Source: Tulasnella sp. 424
Taxonomy: Eukaryota; Basidiomycota; Agaricomycetes; Cantharellales; Tulasnellaceae
Direction: 5' to 3'
Length of the DNA: 64,000 nucleotides
Assembly (NCBI GenBank): GCA_019633425.1
Contig: WSUB01000139.1
Span: forward strand, 1-64,000
The position numbers were made by a program, and so were the translations under genes. The notes below the pieces were generated by a model. The model was not told where the DNA came from. It ran no database searches and saw nothing but the letters and a program-made list of their open reading frames with translations. Positions 11,264-23,187 of the stretch are shown piece by piece; position 1 is the stretch's first letter; every line of letters starts with the position of its first letter.

Positions 11264-14044
11264 TCAGGGCGTGGATGAGTATTGTTCGGGCGACAAAACC
11301 GCGCGCCAATGAGCGGCGTCCTCCTCATCGTCAGTGCGACCAATCTGAGCATATATATCTTTTGCCTCTGTATAGAGTAACGCGGCCTCAGCGTTGCGGC
11401 CCTGCTTCCGGCGCAGGTGACCAAGACCACGTTGCACGTTCGCTCGACCCAGGTCATGACCGATGCGAGTGTAGATTTCTTGCGCTCGGGTGTACGATTC
11501 ATCTGCCTGGGTGGATTTGGATTGAAGCCGGTAGACGTGGCCCAGGCCACACAACGTGTTCGCTCGACCTTGATCATAACTGATGCGAGTATAGATTTCT
11601 TCTGCTCGGGTGAACAACTCTTCTGCCTGGGTGTAATTGGATTGAACACGGTAGATCTCTCCCAGCCCATACATCGTGTTCGCTCGACCCCGGTCATCGC
11701 CGATGCGAGCGTAGGTCTCTTGCGCTAGGGTGAGCGACTCTTCTGCCTGGGTGTATTTGGATTGAAGATAGTAGACGTCTCCCAGCCCATCCAACATGTT
11801 CGCTCGACCTTGATCATCGCCGATGCGAGTGTAGATCTCCTGCGCTCTGGTGAACAGCTGTTCCACCTGGGTGAATTTGGATTGAAGTCGGTAGACCTCT
11901 CCCAGCCCATACAACGTGTTCGCTCGACCTCGGTCATCACCGATGCGAGCGTAGGTCTCTTGCGCTGTGATAAACGACTCTTCTGCCTGGCTGTATTTGG
12001 ATTGAACACGGTAGATGTCTCCCAGCCCAAACAAAGTGTTCGCTCGACCTTGGTCATCACCGATGCGAGTGTAGATTTCTTGCGCTCGGGTGAACAGCTC
12101 TTCTGCCTGGGTGTATTTGGATTGAAGACGATAGACGTGACCCACCCCGAGAAACGCATTTGCTCGACCATGGTCGGCACCAATGCGAGCAAAGATTTCT
12201 TGCGCTCGGGTGTACGACTCTTCTGCTTGGGTGTATTTGGATTGACGACGGTATACGTGTCCCAGCCCATTCAACGTGGCTGCTCGACGCCAGTCATCAC
12301 GAACAATAGCGTAGAGCTCCTGTGCTCGAGTGTATGACTCTTCTGCCTGGGTGTATCTGCATTGAAGCTGATAAACATCCCCTAGGGACTTCAACGCCTT
12401 GGCGGTCGCTATTTGATTTCCAGCTGATCTCGCGAGAGACAGTACTTCCTGGAACAGCGCGGCAGCCTTTTCAGGCCTGGCCTGGTGGTAATGCATCTGA
12501 CCCATTTCGAGCAATAGCTCGATAGATGGAGCTCTGCGGTCAGCCTTCCCACTGGACGGGGGAAGCGATGGCTGAAACGGGACCCATGTTCAGAGCATTC
12601 ACATCGAAATAAGCGCTGAACTCACAATCCATTGTAGCTCCATACAGCACCGAGCAATGTTGGGTCTAGCTCTAGGATTGAAAGCCCAACAATCCTCCAT
12701 CAGACTACAAAGCCTGGTAATCTGCGCCAGCTGTGCATCTTCGCGAGTCTCAGGAACTTCTCCTTGAATCACCATCAGGGTTATAGCGCCTGCCGAGTTG
12801 ACCTCGTGAAACGGAACTTTGTCGGTCATGACCTGATGGAACGTTGGTAGATGGAAATGAGCAATGACAAGAATATTGAATAGTCGCAGGACCGCTTACC
12901 TCCCAACAGATCCAGCCGCCGGCCCAAATATCGGTCGACAGACTTGGGCGTTCCCCGTCCATCACCTCAGGAGGCGCCCAGCGGAGCGACCAAGCAGGTC
13001 CTGTCAACGTCAACTGATTTCCGACAGCACCGACGTGTATTCGGGGGTCTGCTCGCCCCATCGTCGGATTTCGCTGCGCCTGCTGGTCATGCTCTTCGTT
13101 TGAGGGAATGTCTTCCGACTCGGTGATAGCACGCGCGGAGCCAAAGTCGGTAATGATTGCGCGGTAGGACGAGCTGACGAGAATGTTGAGCTAGGGAGGA
13201 ATCGACGTGAGATGCGAGGTTCCAATGGTGTTTGGAACGATAACTCACCGATTTGAGGTCGCCGTGGCAGATCGGAGGTTGGCGAGTGTGAAGATAATTG
13301 ATACCCTCGAATGTATCCTGGATCTGGAGTAAGAGCATCATTGGCTCTTTCCGACTCTTTCAGGTGGACCATTGATCCTTACAAGTGAAACGCGTTCTGG
13401 GATTTCCCATTTTCCCGTGGCCAGGAATTCGCTAACGTTCCCGTTCGGCGCCCAGGACAGCACTATCCAAGCCCTTCCGTTTTCGAGATCTTCGACGAAT
13501 CCAACCAATCTGACGACGTTCTTGTGGGACAGCGCGGCCATTATCACCACTTCATGAACAAATTCCTAAACAGATGCCGTAAGTACAGTGCAGCGAATCG
13601 CAGAACTAATCATCCTTACGTTCGAGAACTTCTTTTGATTGGTGCCTTCGTGAGATCGAAGTTTCTTCACTGCTACCACTTCTTCATCGCTCCCTTTGTC
13701 CCGTCGAAAGGTCGCCTGAGCCACGTCCGCCTTGCCACCACTTACATGAAACTCCTCGGAGGTAAAAATGATTGAAGTGTGATGGATGCGGAGACTCGCT
13801 AAGCCGTTCAGTCTTTGTCGCTGTGGCATTGTTGTCAATGATTCTGAGCTAGCTGGATGTGAGGAATAGGACTTGCCGCAGCATTCTTCTTTGGTGCTGT
13901 TTCCTCCGAGATTTCAAATTGAGCGCGGCCAAGTGAGCTCTGATTACTGTCTCCATCCATCGGTGGGGTGTGAGGTCCCGACGGCGATACCCCGACACGT
14001 TGATCATGGGGTGGTTCGGAAAGCTGCGAGGGAAATCTCTGCAT
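11264..14044 (-). CDS. Protein kinase-TPR fusion, copy B, expanded TPR array
   Basis: Exons: 14044-13877, 13820-13620, 13565-13383, 13323-13249, 13190-12900, 12832-12626 and 12571-11264, giving 810 residues. Exons 1-6 have exactly the lengths of copy A. Exon 7 is longer by three 40-codon units less one linker codon, so there are ten TPRs instead of seven. Units alternate GLGDVYYLQ, GLGEIYRVQ and GLGHVYRLQ types and are very similar at DNA level, which favours unequal exchange. Kinase motifs VAVKK, HGDLKS, DFG and DIWAGGW are all present. The first intron again starts with GC. The promoter flank is interrupted at about 14270 by a helicase-bearing element. Confidence 0.85.
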
Positions 14045-14270
14045 TGGCCAAGGGTGTCAAGAAACGCTTGAATTTGACAGATGCTAGTTCTAGGGGAGTT
14101 AGGAGAGTGGTTGATTGCGAGTAGACCGCGCCTGCGTAGGATAGGAAACCAAGGCGGTGGTCGAGAGGTGGTGTAGTCGATCAAGCTACGAATCCATGTT
14201 CATTCCCACGCCACACCGCAACAAACATTCTACGGAAGTATTATCCCCTCGCCTATCTCTTCGTTGACGC

Positions 14271-15540
14271 ACTTGCAACGTCGCCCACGGGCGACAAAAG
14301 GGTTGCTCGGCCGTAATATTAACACGCGGACAAATACTAACAGATACTCAGAGTGTCCGAGGAATGTAGTAGCATACGTTATAGTCAGAAACACAATGTA
14401 TTCTTTATAGAGTACCGACGAGGGAGGAATCTCTCGCAGTGGTTCCTACTTCGTTAGTACGGCATCGTACATTTGCGTTCACGGACCACAAAGCCCACGG
14501 TCAAACCCTCGATCGAGTAACCGTCGACATCAGCAAGCCCGCGACTGGGAGTATCAACCAGTACCACGCTTACGTTGCGCCGAGTCGAGGGAGGGACCCC
14601 GAGAAGGTTTGGCTGCTCTCGTCGTTTGGCAAGCAGCTATTCACTCAGGGCGTGGATCTTGACTTTGGTGAAGAGGATATCCGCCTGGAGCGAGGAAACG
14701 AGGCGCATGTATGAAAAGGTAAGAATGATCCTACACTCGCATTGAGAAAGATGCTCCTGAAAGTTAACCAGGGTATGCACTGTATCTCAAAGCATCATTC
14801 CATAGCGTAGATTGCGAAAGAAATCGTTGTAAGGTCGTCGTCTGGTTCGAGCTGGGGGGGAAGTACAGAAACGAGAGCTGCGATTGGTTATTGTTTGTTA
14901 TCACACCCAACCGCGGGAGAGTAGAAGAACGGGATTTACACTTGCAACGTCGCTAGAGGAGCGACTGAGGGGTTGCTCGCAGTTACAGCAGTAAGTTTAT
15001 AATGAGGCTCTTACTATAATCAGTGTTTCTGATTCACAAGCGGGTGTCCGGGCGACAATGATAGGCCTACAGGCGAAGGCATCGAGTTCGTCGACCGGCT
15101 GCGCCGGTCTCCGAGACTCTCCTCCTTCGCTCCCCAGATGTTAACAGACTGTGTATAGGATATATAAGTATACAGGAGATAGGTCAACTATACTGGACGG
15201 ATTAATTGTGGTCAGGACCATGAGACGTTTGTCTAATATGCTCTGAGGGTAGGTTAGTGAGGTACTCGTCATCGGCGAGGGTTCATAACCACGGATGCTA
15301 GATCACCTTGACATATACTCAGATGCATGTATCCCAGTTTAGCATATATTGAATGTTGATCAGAATGATTTGGGGAGTGTATTGACTGGTAATCATGTTC
15401 TTTGGGCACTCGGCTTTGTAAAATCACACCAACCGTGGGACGTAGAAGCACGGCGTTTTGATTTTACGAGGCGGGTGGATAGGGGTTGACGAGCAACCCA
15501 ATTTTATCGCTTTCGAAAGCAGGGTTGCCGGGCAACCCGA
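14271..15540. mobile_element. Helicase-bearing element inserted in the copy B promoter flank
   Basis: Copy B flank matches copies A and D up to gttgacgca at 14270, and matches A again from 15541 (gacgggtaagctag). The 1.27 kb between is extra. Its left end has a small hairpin (gtcgcccacgggcgac) followed by gggttgctcg. Its right end has the inverted form: gacgagcaaccc, then a hairpin gctttcgaaagc and a second hairpin gggttgccgggcaaccc. A third direct copy of the hairpin-gggttgctcg motif is at 14941. Inside lies a PIF1-like helicase remnant. Hairpin ends plus a helicase suggest a Helitron or Helentron relative, but no canonical TC...CTRR ends are proven and no target duplication is visible. Confidence 0.55.
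14439..14714 (+). pseudogene. PIF1-like helicase C-terminal remnant
   Basis: A 91-codon frame carries the last two helicase motifs of the PIF1/Helitron helicase family: FTDHKAHGQTLDRV (motif V region) and YHAYVAPSRGRDPEKVWLL (motif VI region). After that the tail is acidic and ends in a normal stop. No Walker A or B motif lies upstream, so only the end of the gene is left. It could come from a Helitron or from a solitary PIF1 helicase. It cannot be joined to the Rep fragment at the window start from this sequence. Confidence 0.7.
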
Positions 15541-15930
15541 CGGGTAAGCTAGCCTCCTACGTCCCGATTTTACTGCGTCAGGATCTGGGCCACGAGGTGG
15601 CCTTTGTCAGTCCTTCTTTGGTGTCCTGGGTCTGAGTCGCTAAGGGGCACCCGAATCCATTGTTGGCGTGCTATACCAAACTGCCGAATTGGTAGAGGCA
15701 TAGAGAATCCGTCCCGGAGCCATATAATTGCACGTCGCTCGAGTTTAGTCTGCGGCAGAAAGGTGCAAGATTTGATACATTGCCACGCAAGGGCTGAAGT
15801 GCACATGAACTATTTAGTGATGGTACTGGCAGAGCGGATTAGAAACCGTTCACGACGCGTCGACAACTGTACAGAAGCCTAAGTAACCGGCGCTACAAGA
15901 CGTGAAAAAACAGAGTTTCAGATCTAGTTT
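15541..15930. repeat. Displaced promoter flank of copy B, plus spacer tail
   Basis: 15541-15850 matches 9020-9350 upstream of copy A (gtaagctagcctcct, tctgcggc.gaaa, tactggcagag.ggattagaaac). It is therefore the distal flank of copy B, cut off by the element at 14271-15540. It then passes into the last part of the repeat spacer (a tttacagcgtta block) that normally precedes the 3' end of a kinase-TPR gene. Confidence 0.6.
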
Positions 15931-16012
15931 ACAGCGTTAATGGCGCGAGCAACAATGTGTAACCAGTCCATGGGAATGGATGCTCATTGCTGGGGTGTAG
16001 GGACGCGTGAGG

Positions 16013-16600
16013 TTAATGCGTGGATGAGTCTTGTTTCGGTAACACAACCGCGAGGCAACGGGGGGCGTTCTCCTCGTCTTCAGTGCTGCCAATCTGAGCA
16101 TATAAATCTTTTGCCGCTGCATAGTGTGACGCGGCCTCCATGTTACGGCCTTGATTCTGGCGCAAGTGACCGAGATTGTACAGCACGTTCGCTTTGGTCA
16201 TCACCGATGCAAGTAAAGATTTCTTGCGCTCGCATGTACGGCTCTTCTGCCTCAGTGTATTTGGATTGGAGACAGTAGGCCTGTCCTAACCCGAACAACG
16301 AGCGTGCTTGACCCAGGTCATCACCGACGCGACCGTAGACTTCTTGTGCTCGGGTGAACAACTCTTCTGCCTGCGTGTGTTTGGATTGAAGCTGGTAGAT
16401 GTTTCCAATCCCAGAAAACGTGTTTGCTTGGCCGTGATCATCGCCAAGGCGAGTGTAGATTTCTTGTGCTCGGGTGTACGACTCTTCAGCTCGGGTGTAT
16501 TTGGATTGAAGTAGGTAGAGTCGTCCCAGTTCTCCAACGTGTTCGCTCCACCCTGTTAATTGCCGACACGAGCGCAGATTTCTTGTGCTTGGGTGTACTG
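16013..16600 (-). pseudogene. Kinase-TPR copy C, TPR fragment only
   Basis: Only TPR sequence survives: units with YLLQSKYTRAEE, IYQLQSKHTQAEE and AYCLQSKYTEAEE, and the family C-terminal unit (GHLRQNQGRN, YAQIGS). A short deletion near 16195 joins IGDD directly to AKANVL-like sequence and shifts the frame between the last two units. No kinase exon lies upstream. At about 16600 the sequence changes abruptly into the gene X block. It is a dead remnant marking a former array member. Confidence 0.8.
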
Positions 16601-17075
16601 TGGACAAAGCTACCTCATGCATTACTGCATGTTGGCATAAAGGTACAGCGATCCCGAAAAGTGCTTTTAATCCATTCTCATAAGTCTCCAGATATATTTG
16701 TCTTGCCGACGTCGTTTACAGATAAAGGCCATAGGAAGACTCACAGCGGCTCCTATGTGGGAAGCCGGCATGAACTGACTTCTCCACCACCGCAGACAGA
16801 GCGTGCTTGATCCTCGCCGCTTGCTTCCTAGCCAATGCATTTGCTTCATACGAATTGCAGGCGTGATAGGAGTTCGTCGTTGGGGTGGGGTTGGGTGGAC
16901 GCGTTGGGCCCTGTGGCTGGTTTCGCTGGGTTGGTTCCAGTTGCAACCGGAAACTGGATTGATCAACGACCCGCACTTGGAAAGCAATTTGGGAAGCGCA
17001 TGCAGGGATAGGATGCACATGTAGAGCTCGGAGTGGTGTTGTCGAATAGGAAAACGGGAAGAAGGGCATTGTAGT
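16600..17075 (-). pseudogene. Duplicated gene X fragment, copy 2
   Basis: Second copy of the unidentified 5' gene fragment seen at 9900-10400. A minus frame holds SLHALPKLLSK, CGSLINP, WNQPSETS and PTPPQRRTP, then a GTGAGT donor near 16742, but no downstream exon of this gene follows. It lies divergent to the OPI3-like remnant, with about 300 bp between. The original locus was probably gene X, then the methyltransferase, then the kinase-TPR gene. Family not recognised. Confidence 0.4.
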
Positions 17076-17344
17076 TGACCAAAAAAAACATACCATCAGG
17101 GTCCAACGTCGGGCTCCCAACACCCGCAAGCACCGACGCGTGACGTCATGTCTGGGCACTCCACTCCTCGTTACACTGGTCGGCTCAGCTCTCGTAACTT
17201 CCAATGGCAGGCAAGGGGTGAAAGTGCAAAGATCGGGTAAGCTCGATCATATTCCACTTCTAATAGCCAAGCCTACTCAGCAAGGGCACCCCAGCCCAGC
17301 GCACCCAAAAAAGCTCACAACACTTTAAAATAAATTCCAAAATG

Positions 17345-18275
17345 TCAGTCGTCGTTGCAATCCCTCTTCCAACCCCCCACCCATCTACGGTCTTTTGTAC
17401 GGGCAAACGCTTCCCCTCCCTCAACCGTTCCTTTTAGCGTCCGGTTTCCCCTCTACTTCCTCCAAGGGCAAAGCAAGAAAATGGGACATTGGTCAAATTG
17501 GTCGATTGGGTCTCAGCCAACCCTGTGGAATCTGAATCCCAACTGCCCCTATCGACTTCAACCCAATCTATTGGAATATCGTCGCCCAAGAACGGGGAGG
17601 GGATATAACGAATTTCAGCTTGGGTCTTATCATAGGCTACGTGTGAGTCTTGCTCTTTATTTTCTATTTGAAGGTGATCTGATGAGGTTCCGTATGTCAG
17701 TATCATGCGCCCAAGTACCAAACCAAGCACGACATCATTCGGGAGCACATTGCCAAGCCACTTGCCATCGCCCTCTTCGGCTTTGGCCAGCTTCTCGCCC
17801 TCACGTCACCATATGCTTTGGGCATCACTGATAGGCTTTCATTCTTTCGTGTGCGTCGATCAGATAACGAACGGATGGGATACAAGTAGGCACCTACTTG
17901 GGCGACTACTTTGGCATTTTGATGGACCACCGCGTTGAGGGCTTCACCTCTAACATCATGCGTGACCCCATGTACAACAGTTCGATCGTTTGCTTCTTGG
18001 GAACTGCTCTCTGGTGCGTTGAGAGTGCTTGATTGTCTCGAGGACGTCCTCGTTGGCCCATCCCTTATCTTAGCAGTCTCGCTGTCCAGCTGGATTGATC
18101 CTGTCGGGTTTGGTCTTATCGTCTACAGTGTTGCACTGACATACGAAAGGTGCGCACTCCATACCCGTCCTTTTCTTTTCCAATTCGCTCCTTCGCTCAC
18201 TAGAGGTTCCCATCGATTCCCAGGCCTTTCACAGACATGATTTACTCAAAGCGTACCGCCAGGTCTCAGTAAAAA
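17345..18275 (+). pseudogene. OPI3-like phospholipid methyltransferase remnant, copy 2
   Basis: The most complete copy, but clearly broken. The N-terminal words are in three different frames: LVKLVDW, then SQPTLWN, then FNPIYWNIVAQE. The reading frame of the last hits a stop soon after. Later blocks are recognisable: a KPSTTSFGS/LPSHLPSPS frame that is a shifted version of the copy 1 middle exon, TYLGDYFGILMDHRVEGF, MRDPMYN, and a final exon ending IYSKRTARSQ and TAA at 18274. The intact family member makes phosphatidylcholine in the ER, and no intact gene is in this window. It is tail-to-tail with kinase copy D. Confidence 0.75.
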
Positions 18276-19036
18276 TATATCACCCCAAAGTAACCTCGAA
18301 ACAAAATTAACGGTCTCAACCTTGGGGCCTCAACGCCGCTTCCGACATCGGTGCTAACTACACTCCGACCTCGAAGATTCCTTCGTCTGTCATTCTGATA
18401 TCAGACTACCGCCCATAGACATGGCTCAGCCCACTGTATCTACCTATCCTAACCGCTGTTTCTCGTGCGTGATACTGCAGATCTTTATGAGAGCAGATCC
18501 ACTGTAGGAGCTTTATGAGGTGTGATACCACGTGTGCTCAAAAACAAAGGCAGTCCTAGGGAATGACTAAAGGAACTTCACCGCGCTGCGGCAAGATACG
18601 AGCCTTTCCAGAGTGATTTCTCCGTGTGAGAATTCTCTTAGTGTATTCAGTACGAGTCCACCGTCGGATAGTCAGCGCAAGTCAACTTCCTTTGCCAGAC
18701 TATGGAGGTGTAGAGGGACCAATAATCCGTCGCCGGAGTCGTATTGTTCTATGGGGCTCGAGCGCAGCATGATTCGGCCCCAGAGTGGGATATCCCATGC
18801 ATCGTTACATAAAGACCGCTAGCAGTCCAATCATAGTACGGATGAACTTGGATACAGAACGAGGTCCCGCAACGTGGATTGGATACTCTTAGTTGATGAC
18901 TGTACAAAAAGTAACTGGCGCGAGGAGAGGAGAATTTCAGAAGTAGTTTACAGTGTTGAGGCGAAGGGGAAACATAAGGAATCTGTAAGTGGGAAGGGAT
19001 TGTGAATGGGGTGTTGGGGTGTAGAGATGCGTGAGG
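18276..19036. repeat. Shared spacer, copy next to kinase D
   Basis: Same spacer as 5576-6345 and 32680-33387, including atggctcagcccactg, tatcctaaccgctgtttctcg, gatctttatgagagcagatcc and a final block before the kinase-TPR stop. No conserved reading frame. It marks the extent of the segmental duplication. Confidence 0.65.
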
Positions 19037-21460
19037 TCAGGGCGTGGATGAGTCTTGTTTGGGCGACACGACCTCGAGCCAATGGGCGGCGTCCTCGTAT
19101 CTGGTCCTTCCGATCTGAGCATATAAATCCTTTGCCCCCGCATATAACAACGCGGCCTCAGCGTTGCGGCCTTGCGCCCGGCGCAGGTGACCAAGACTAC
19201 GTAGCACGTTCGCTCGACCCAGGTCATCACCGGTGCGAGCGTAGATTTCTTGCGCTCGAGCGTATGACTCGTCTGCCTGGGTGTGTTTGGATTGATCATA
19301 GTAGACATCTCCCAGCCCATGCAACGTGTTCGCTCGGCCCTGGTCATCACCGATGCGAGTGAGGATTTCCTGTGCTCGGGTGAGCATCTCTTCTGCCTGG
19401 GCGTACTTGGATTGAAGACGGTAGACGTTTCCTAGCCCAAACAGTGTGTTCGCTCGACCCTGGTCATCACCGACACGAGTGTAAATTTCTTGCGCTCGGG
19501 TGTACGACTCTTCGGCCTGGGTGTATTTGGATTGAAGCTGGTAGACGTCTCCGAGCCCAGTCAACGTGTTTGCCTGACCATGGTCGTTACCGATGCGAGC
19601 GAAGATTTCTTGTGCCCGGGCGTGCGACTCTTCTGCCTGAGAGTATTTGGATTGATGACGGTATAGGTCTCCCAGCCCATCCAGCGTGTATGCTCGACGC
19701 CAGTCATCACCGACACGAGCGTAGAGGTCTTGCGCTTGGGTGTACGACTCTTCTGCTTGGGTGTATTTGCATTGAAGGTGATAAACATCTCCTAGGGCCT
19801 GCAATGCCCTTGCGGTCGCTGTTTGATTTCCAGCTGACCTCGCGAGAGAAAGTGCTTCCTGGAACAGCGAGGCAGCCTTTTCAATACTGTCCTGATCGTA
19901 GTGCACCCGACCCATTTCGAGCAGCAGCTCGATGGATGGAACGCTGTCGGAAGCCTTCCCACCGGATGGGGGAAGCGATGGCTGAAACGGGACGCGTGTT
20001 AAGAGCATTCGCAAGGAAATGATATCAACGCTAGACTCACGATCCATTTTAGCTCAGTACAGCACCGAACGATAGTCGGTCTAGCTCTAGGATCGAATGC
20101 CCAACAATCCTTCATCAGACTGCAAAGCCGAATAATCTGCCCCAGCTGTGCATCCTCGCGAGTCTCAGGAACCTCTCCTTGAATCACCATTAGGGTTATA
20201 GCGCCTGCCGAGTTGACTTCGTGAAACGGAACTTTGCCGGTCATGACCTGATGGAAGGTTGGTAAATGGAAATGAGTGATGACGAGAATATTGAACAGTC
20301 GCGGGACCGCTTACCTCCCAACAGATCCAGCCGCCAGCCCAAATATCGGTCGACAGACTCGGGCGTTCCCCGTCCAGCACCTCAGGAGGCGCCCACCGAA
20401 GCGACCAAGCAGGTCCTGTCAACGTCAACTGATTTCCGATAGCACCGACGTCTATTTGGGGGCCGGCTTGCTCCGTCGTTGGATTTCGCTGCGCCTGCTG
20501 GTCATTCCCTTCGTTGAGGGCAATGCCTTCCGAGTCGGTGATAGAACGTGCGGAGCCAAAGTCGGTAATGATTGCGCGGTAGGACGAACTGACGAGAATG
20601 TTTAACTGACATCGCCGTTGACGTGAGACATGACGTTCTAGCCGCGTGGAGATCCACCAACTTACCGACTTCAGGTCGCCGTGGCAAATTGGCGGTTGGC
20701 GTGTGTGAAGGTACTCGATACCCTCGAATACATCCTTGATCTGGGATAAGGGTGGCATGAGCTTTTTCCGACAGTTACACGTGGATGATTTTCGCTTACG
20801 AGTGAAACGCGTTCCGGAATTTCCCATTTTCCCGTGGCTAGGAATTCGCTAACGTTTCCGTTCGGCTCCCAGGACAAAACTATCCAAGCCTTTCCGTTTT
20901 CGAGATCTTCGACGAAGCCAACCAATCTGGCGATATTCTCGTGTGACAGCCCGGCCATTATCTCCACTTCATGAACAAATTCCTGAACAAACTCCATAAA
21001 TACAGTGCACCCATCTGCAGAATTAATCATCCTTACGTTCGAGAACTCTTTTTGATTGATGCCCTCGTGAGATCGAAGTTGCTTCACCGCGACTACTTCG
21101 TCATCGCGCCCATCGTCCGGTCGGAATGACGCCTGAACTACGTCTGCCTTGCCACCACTTCCATGAGAGCCCTCAGGGGTAAGGATGATTGCAGTGGGAT
21201 AGATGCGGAAACTCGCTAGGCCGTCCAGTCTTTGTCGCTGTGGCATTGCTGTCAATGATTCCGAGTCAACGACGTATGAGGAATCGACTTGCCGCAGCAG
21301 TTTTTTTCGGTGCTATTCCCTCCGCGACTTCAAACTGAGCGCGGCGAGGTGTACTCTCATCGCCGTCTCCATCAATCGGTGGGGTGTAAGGCCTCGACAT
21401 CGATATCCTGACACGTTGGTCTTGCGGTGGTTCGAAAAGGTTCGAGGTAAATCTCTGCAT
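19037..21460 (-). CDS. Protein kinase-TPR fusion, copy D
   Basis: Exons: 21460-21293, 21237-21037, 20982-20800, 20740-20666, 20605-20315, 20247-20041 and 19981-19037, giving 689 residues, with every splice site matching the paralogues. Catalytic motifs are kept: VAVKQLR, ICHGDLKS, ITDFGSAR, PPE and STDIWAGGW. The last exon has seven TPRs, two residues shorter in the linker than copy A. The first intron uses a GC donor. Substitutions relative to A lie mostly at TPR surface positions (DRRVS to DSVPS in the linker, GNVYRLQ in unit 5). Its neighbour is the OPI3-like remnant, tail-to-tail. Confidence 0.85.
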
Positions 21461-23037
21461 TAGCCAAGGGCGTCAATAAACGCTTGGATCTGACCGAGGC
21501 GGGTTCTAGAAGAATTACGAGAGGAGCTGATTGCGGGTGGACCGCGCCGGCAAAGGATATGAACCCAAGGCGGTGGTCGAGAGGTCATGTAAGTGGCTTC
21601 ACTACGATGCCAGGCGAGTCTAGATGTCGCATTAATTCCCACGCCACACCCTAGAAGCATCATCCCCTCGCATATCTCTTCGTTGACGCACCGGATAGCT
21701 TCCGACCAGCTACATATCCGCGATTCCCTCGTTTCGTCTCGATTTCTACCTCGGGATCGTCAGACATTTTCACAATGTTACCACACACTCTATATGCATA
21801 TGACATTGCCCAATCTGCCTGTTCTCCCCACTTTGTGGCATCGGCCTACACTTCGGCGATAATGTAGGCCGTGCTACTCCCTCGATCGGTGCGTTCGTGT
21901 CCCGTCTCGTTTAATTTCAGTTAACCATGAGGCCTCGCCCTTCATCTCGTCAAAGCGTATGTTCTGCAATCCCAGCGAAGTGAGCGATTCAAAACTTGTC
22001 AATCTTCCCGGGCTTTCCTAAGGCGGCACCTCCAACGCTTCTCTTGAGCTAGCGAGCGCTCGACCCAGCCTGCGACACCAATGGACCAGGCTACTTCTAA
22101 ACCGGAGCACACGCATTAAACTCCCCAAGCTACTACATATTTGAGTTCTTTCATTACCAGGCCTTAAATAGGGTAGCTCTCGTAGTTGAGGGAGACGATA
22201 TGTTTCTTAACTGCGGATATAATTTTGTAAGGGGTGGCTCGGGGTGAAGACAGCGACATCTGTCGTTGCACTTCGTCGACGACAGTGCACGTCACGATAA
22301 TCCAAATATGGTTACTTCTATTAGCTTTTAAATGCGGATGTGAAGAACAGACACACCACAATTTGACTTGAGTCTGTTGGACTGATTTCTTGTATTCCTG
22401 AACGGCACTCACAGTGTGTAGGTCCCCTGACTTTAGACATCTGGACACGATTACTGTGAATGGCGATGGTATGTAGGAGCCACACATTGAATAGAGATTA
22501 TCCAAGGAGCGAACCATGTGCCCATTCCGGTATACTATGCCATAGGTGGTAGTCTGAATCTGGTGACTGTCGACGGCGCTCACGACAGGTAGATCGGAGA
22601 TGACTCGGAGTGGAGACCCCGCTGATGTTACCTCGTTTAGCAGTTGGTTGAATTGAAGCGAAAACGTTGTGATAGTAGAGCGATATCTGACTTGGAACTA
22701 CGAGCAACTGAAAATGGATGCACAGTAGGTCAATTGCATTGTGATTGGCCATGAAGGTCAGAGGGCACGTCCGCACCTTAATCACTACCAACAAGGACTT
22801 AGCCTTCATGCCTTCGTGAATGCGGGAGGACCAGCCCCTCTGCCCTTTCTCCGTTCGAAATAGCCGTAGAAATGATCCTCCTCTACGTCGTGGTGTTCCG
22901 TCTTTAGGTCCTCCACTCGGGCCGAAGGAGGGCCTTGCTTCAACCATTCTTGACTACAATAATCCATCGTCAATGCGAACCTTCGGTGAAAGTAAAGACG
23001 TTGCTCACAACTTTGTCAAGTTCTCTGGTTCGCCGAT
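21461..23037. other. Promoter flank of copy D, then mostly empty
   Basis: 21461-21720 is the conserved 5' flank of the kinase family. Beyond it I see no gene with confidence. A minus frame at 22164-22583 (139 codons) has normal-looking composition and a possible intron donor CACACT/GTGAGT, but no recognisable domain. Around 22047-22080 a short piece (LDPACDTNG) resembles the fragment at 23038-23187. Confidence 0.35.
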
Positions 23038-23187
23038 CGCCTCACCACCAACACTACCGTCGAGGTTGTTCTGGACCCAACCTGCGACACCAACGGCCCT
23101 CGCCTGCTTGACAGCGCTGTCCCGAAAGTAAACGCCTTGTACTCGGCCGTAGACTGCGTACTTCATAAGCTGCAACGTCATCTTTGA
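23038..23187 (+). pseudogene. Unidentified gene fragment, present twice
   Basis: A 49-codon frame reads RLTTNTTVEVVLD, then PTCDTNGPRLLDSAVPKVN, then ALYSAVDCVLHKLQ, and ends in TGA at 23185-23187. The composition is protein-like and there is a related piece about 1 kb upstream (LDPACDTNG at about 22050), so a gene seems to have been duplicated and lost here. No family is recognised and no start is visible. Confidence 0.3.

Noticed and set aside
11400..12400. Regular roughly 120-bp repeats that might look like a CRISPR or satellite array
   Set aside because: The repeats translate as TPR units inside an intact exon; there are no short repeats with unique spacers, and the genome is eukaryotic.
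15521..15556. Canonical Helitron 3' end (hairpin followed by CTAG)
   Set aside because: The ctag lies in sequence shared with the uninterrupted flank of copy A, so it is outside the inserted element.
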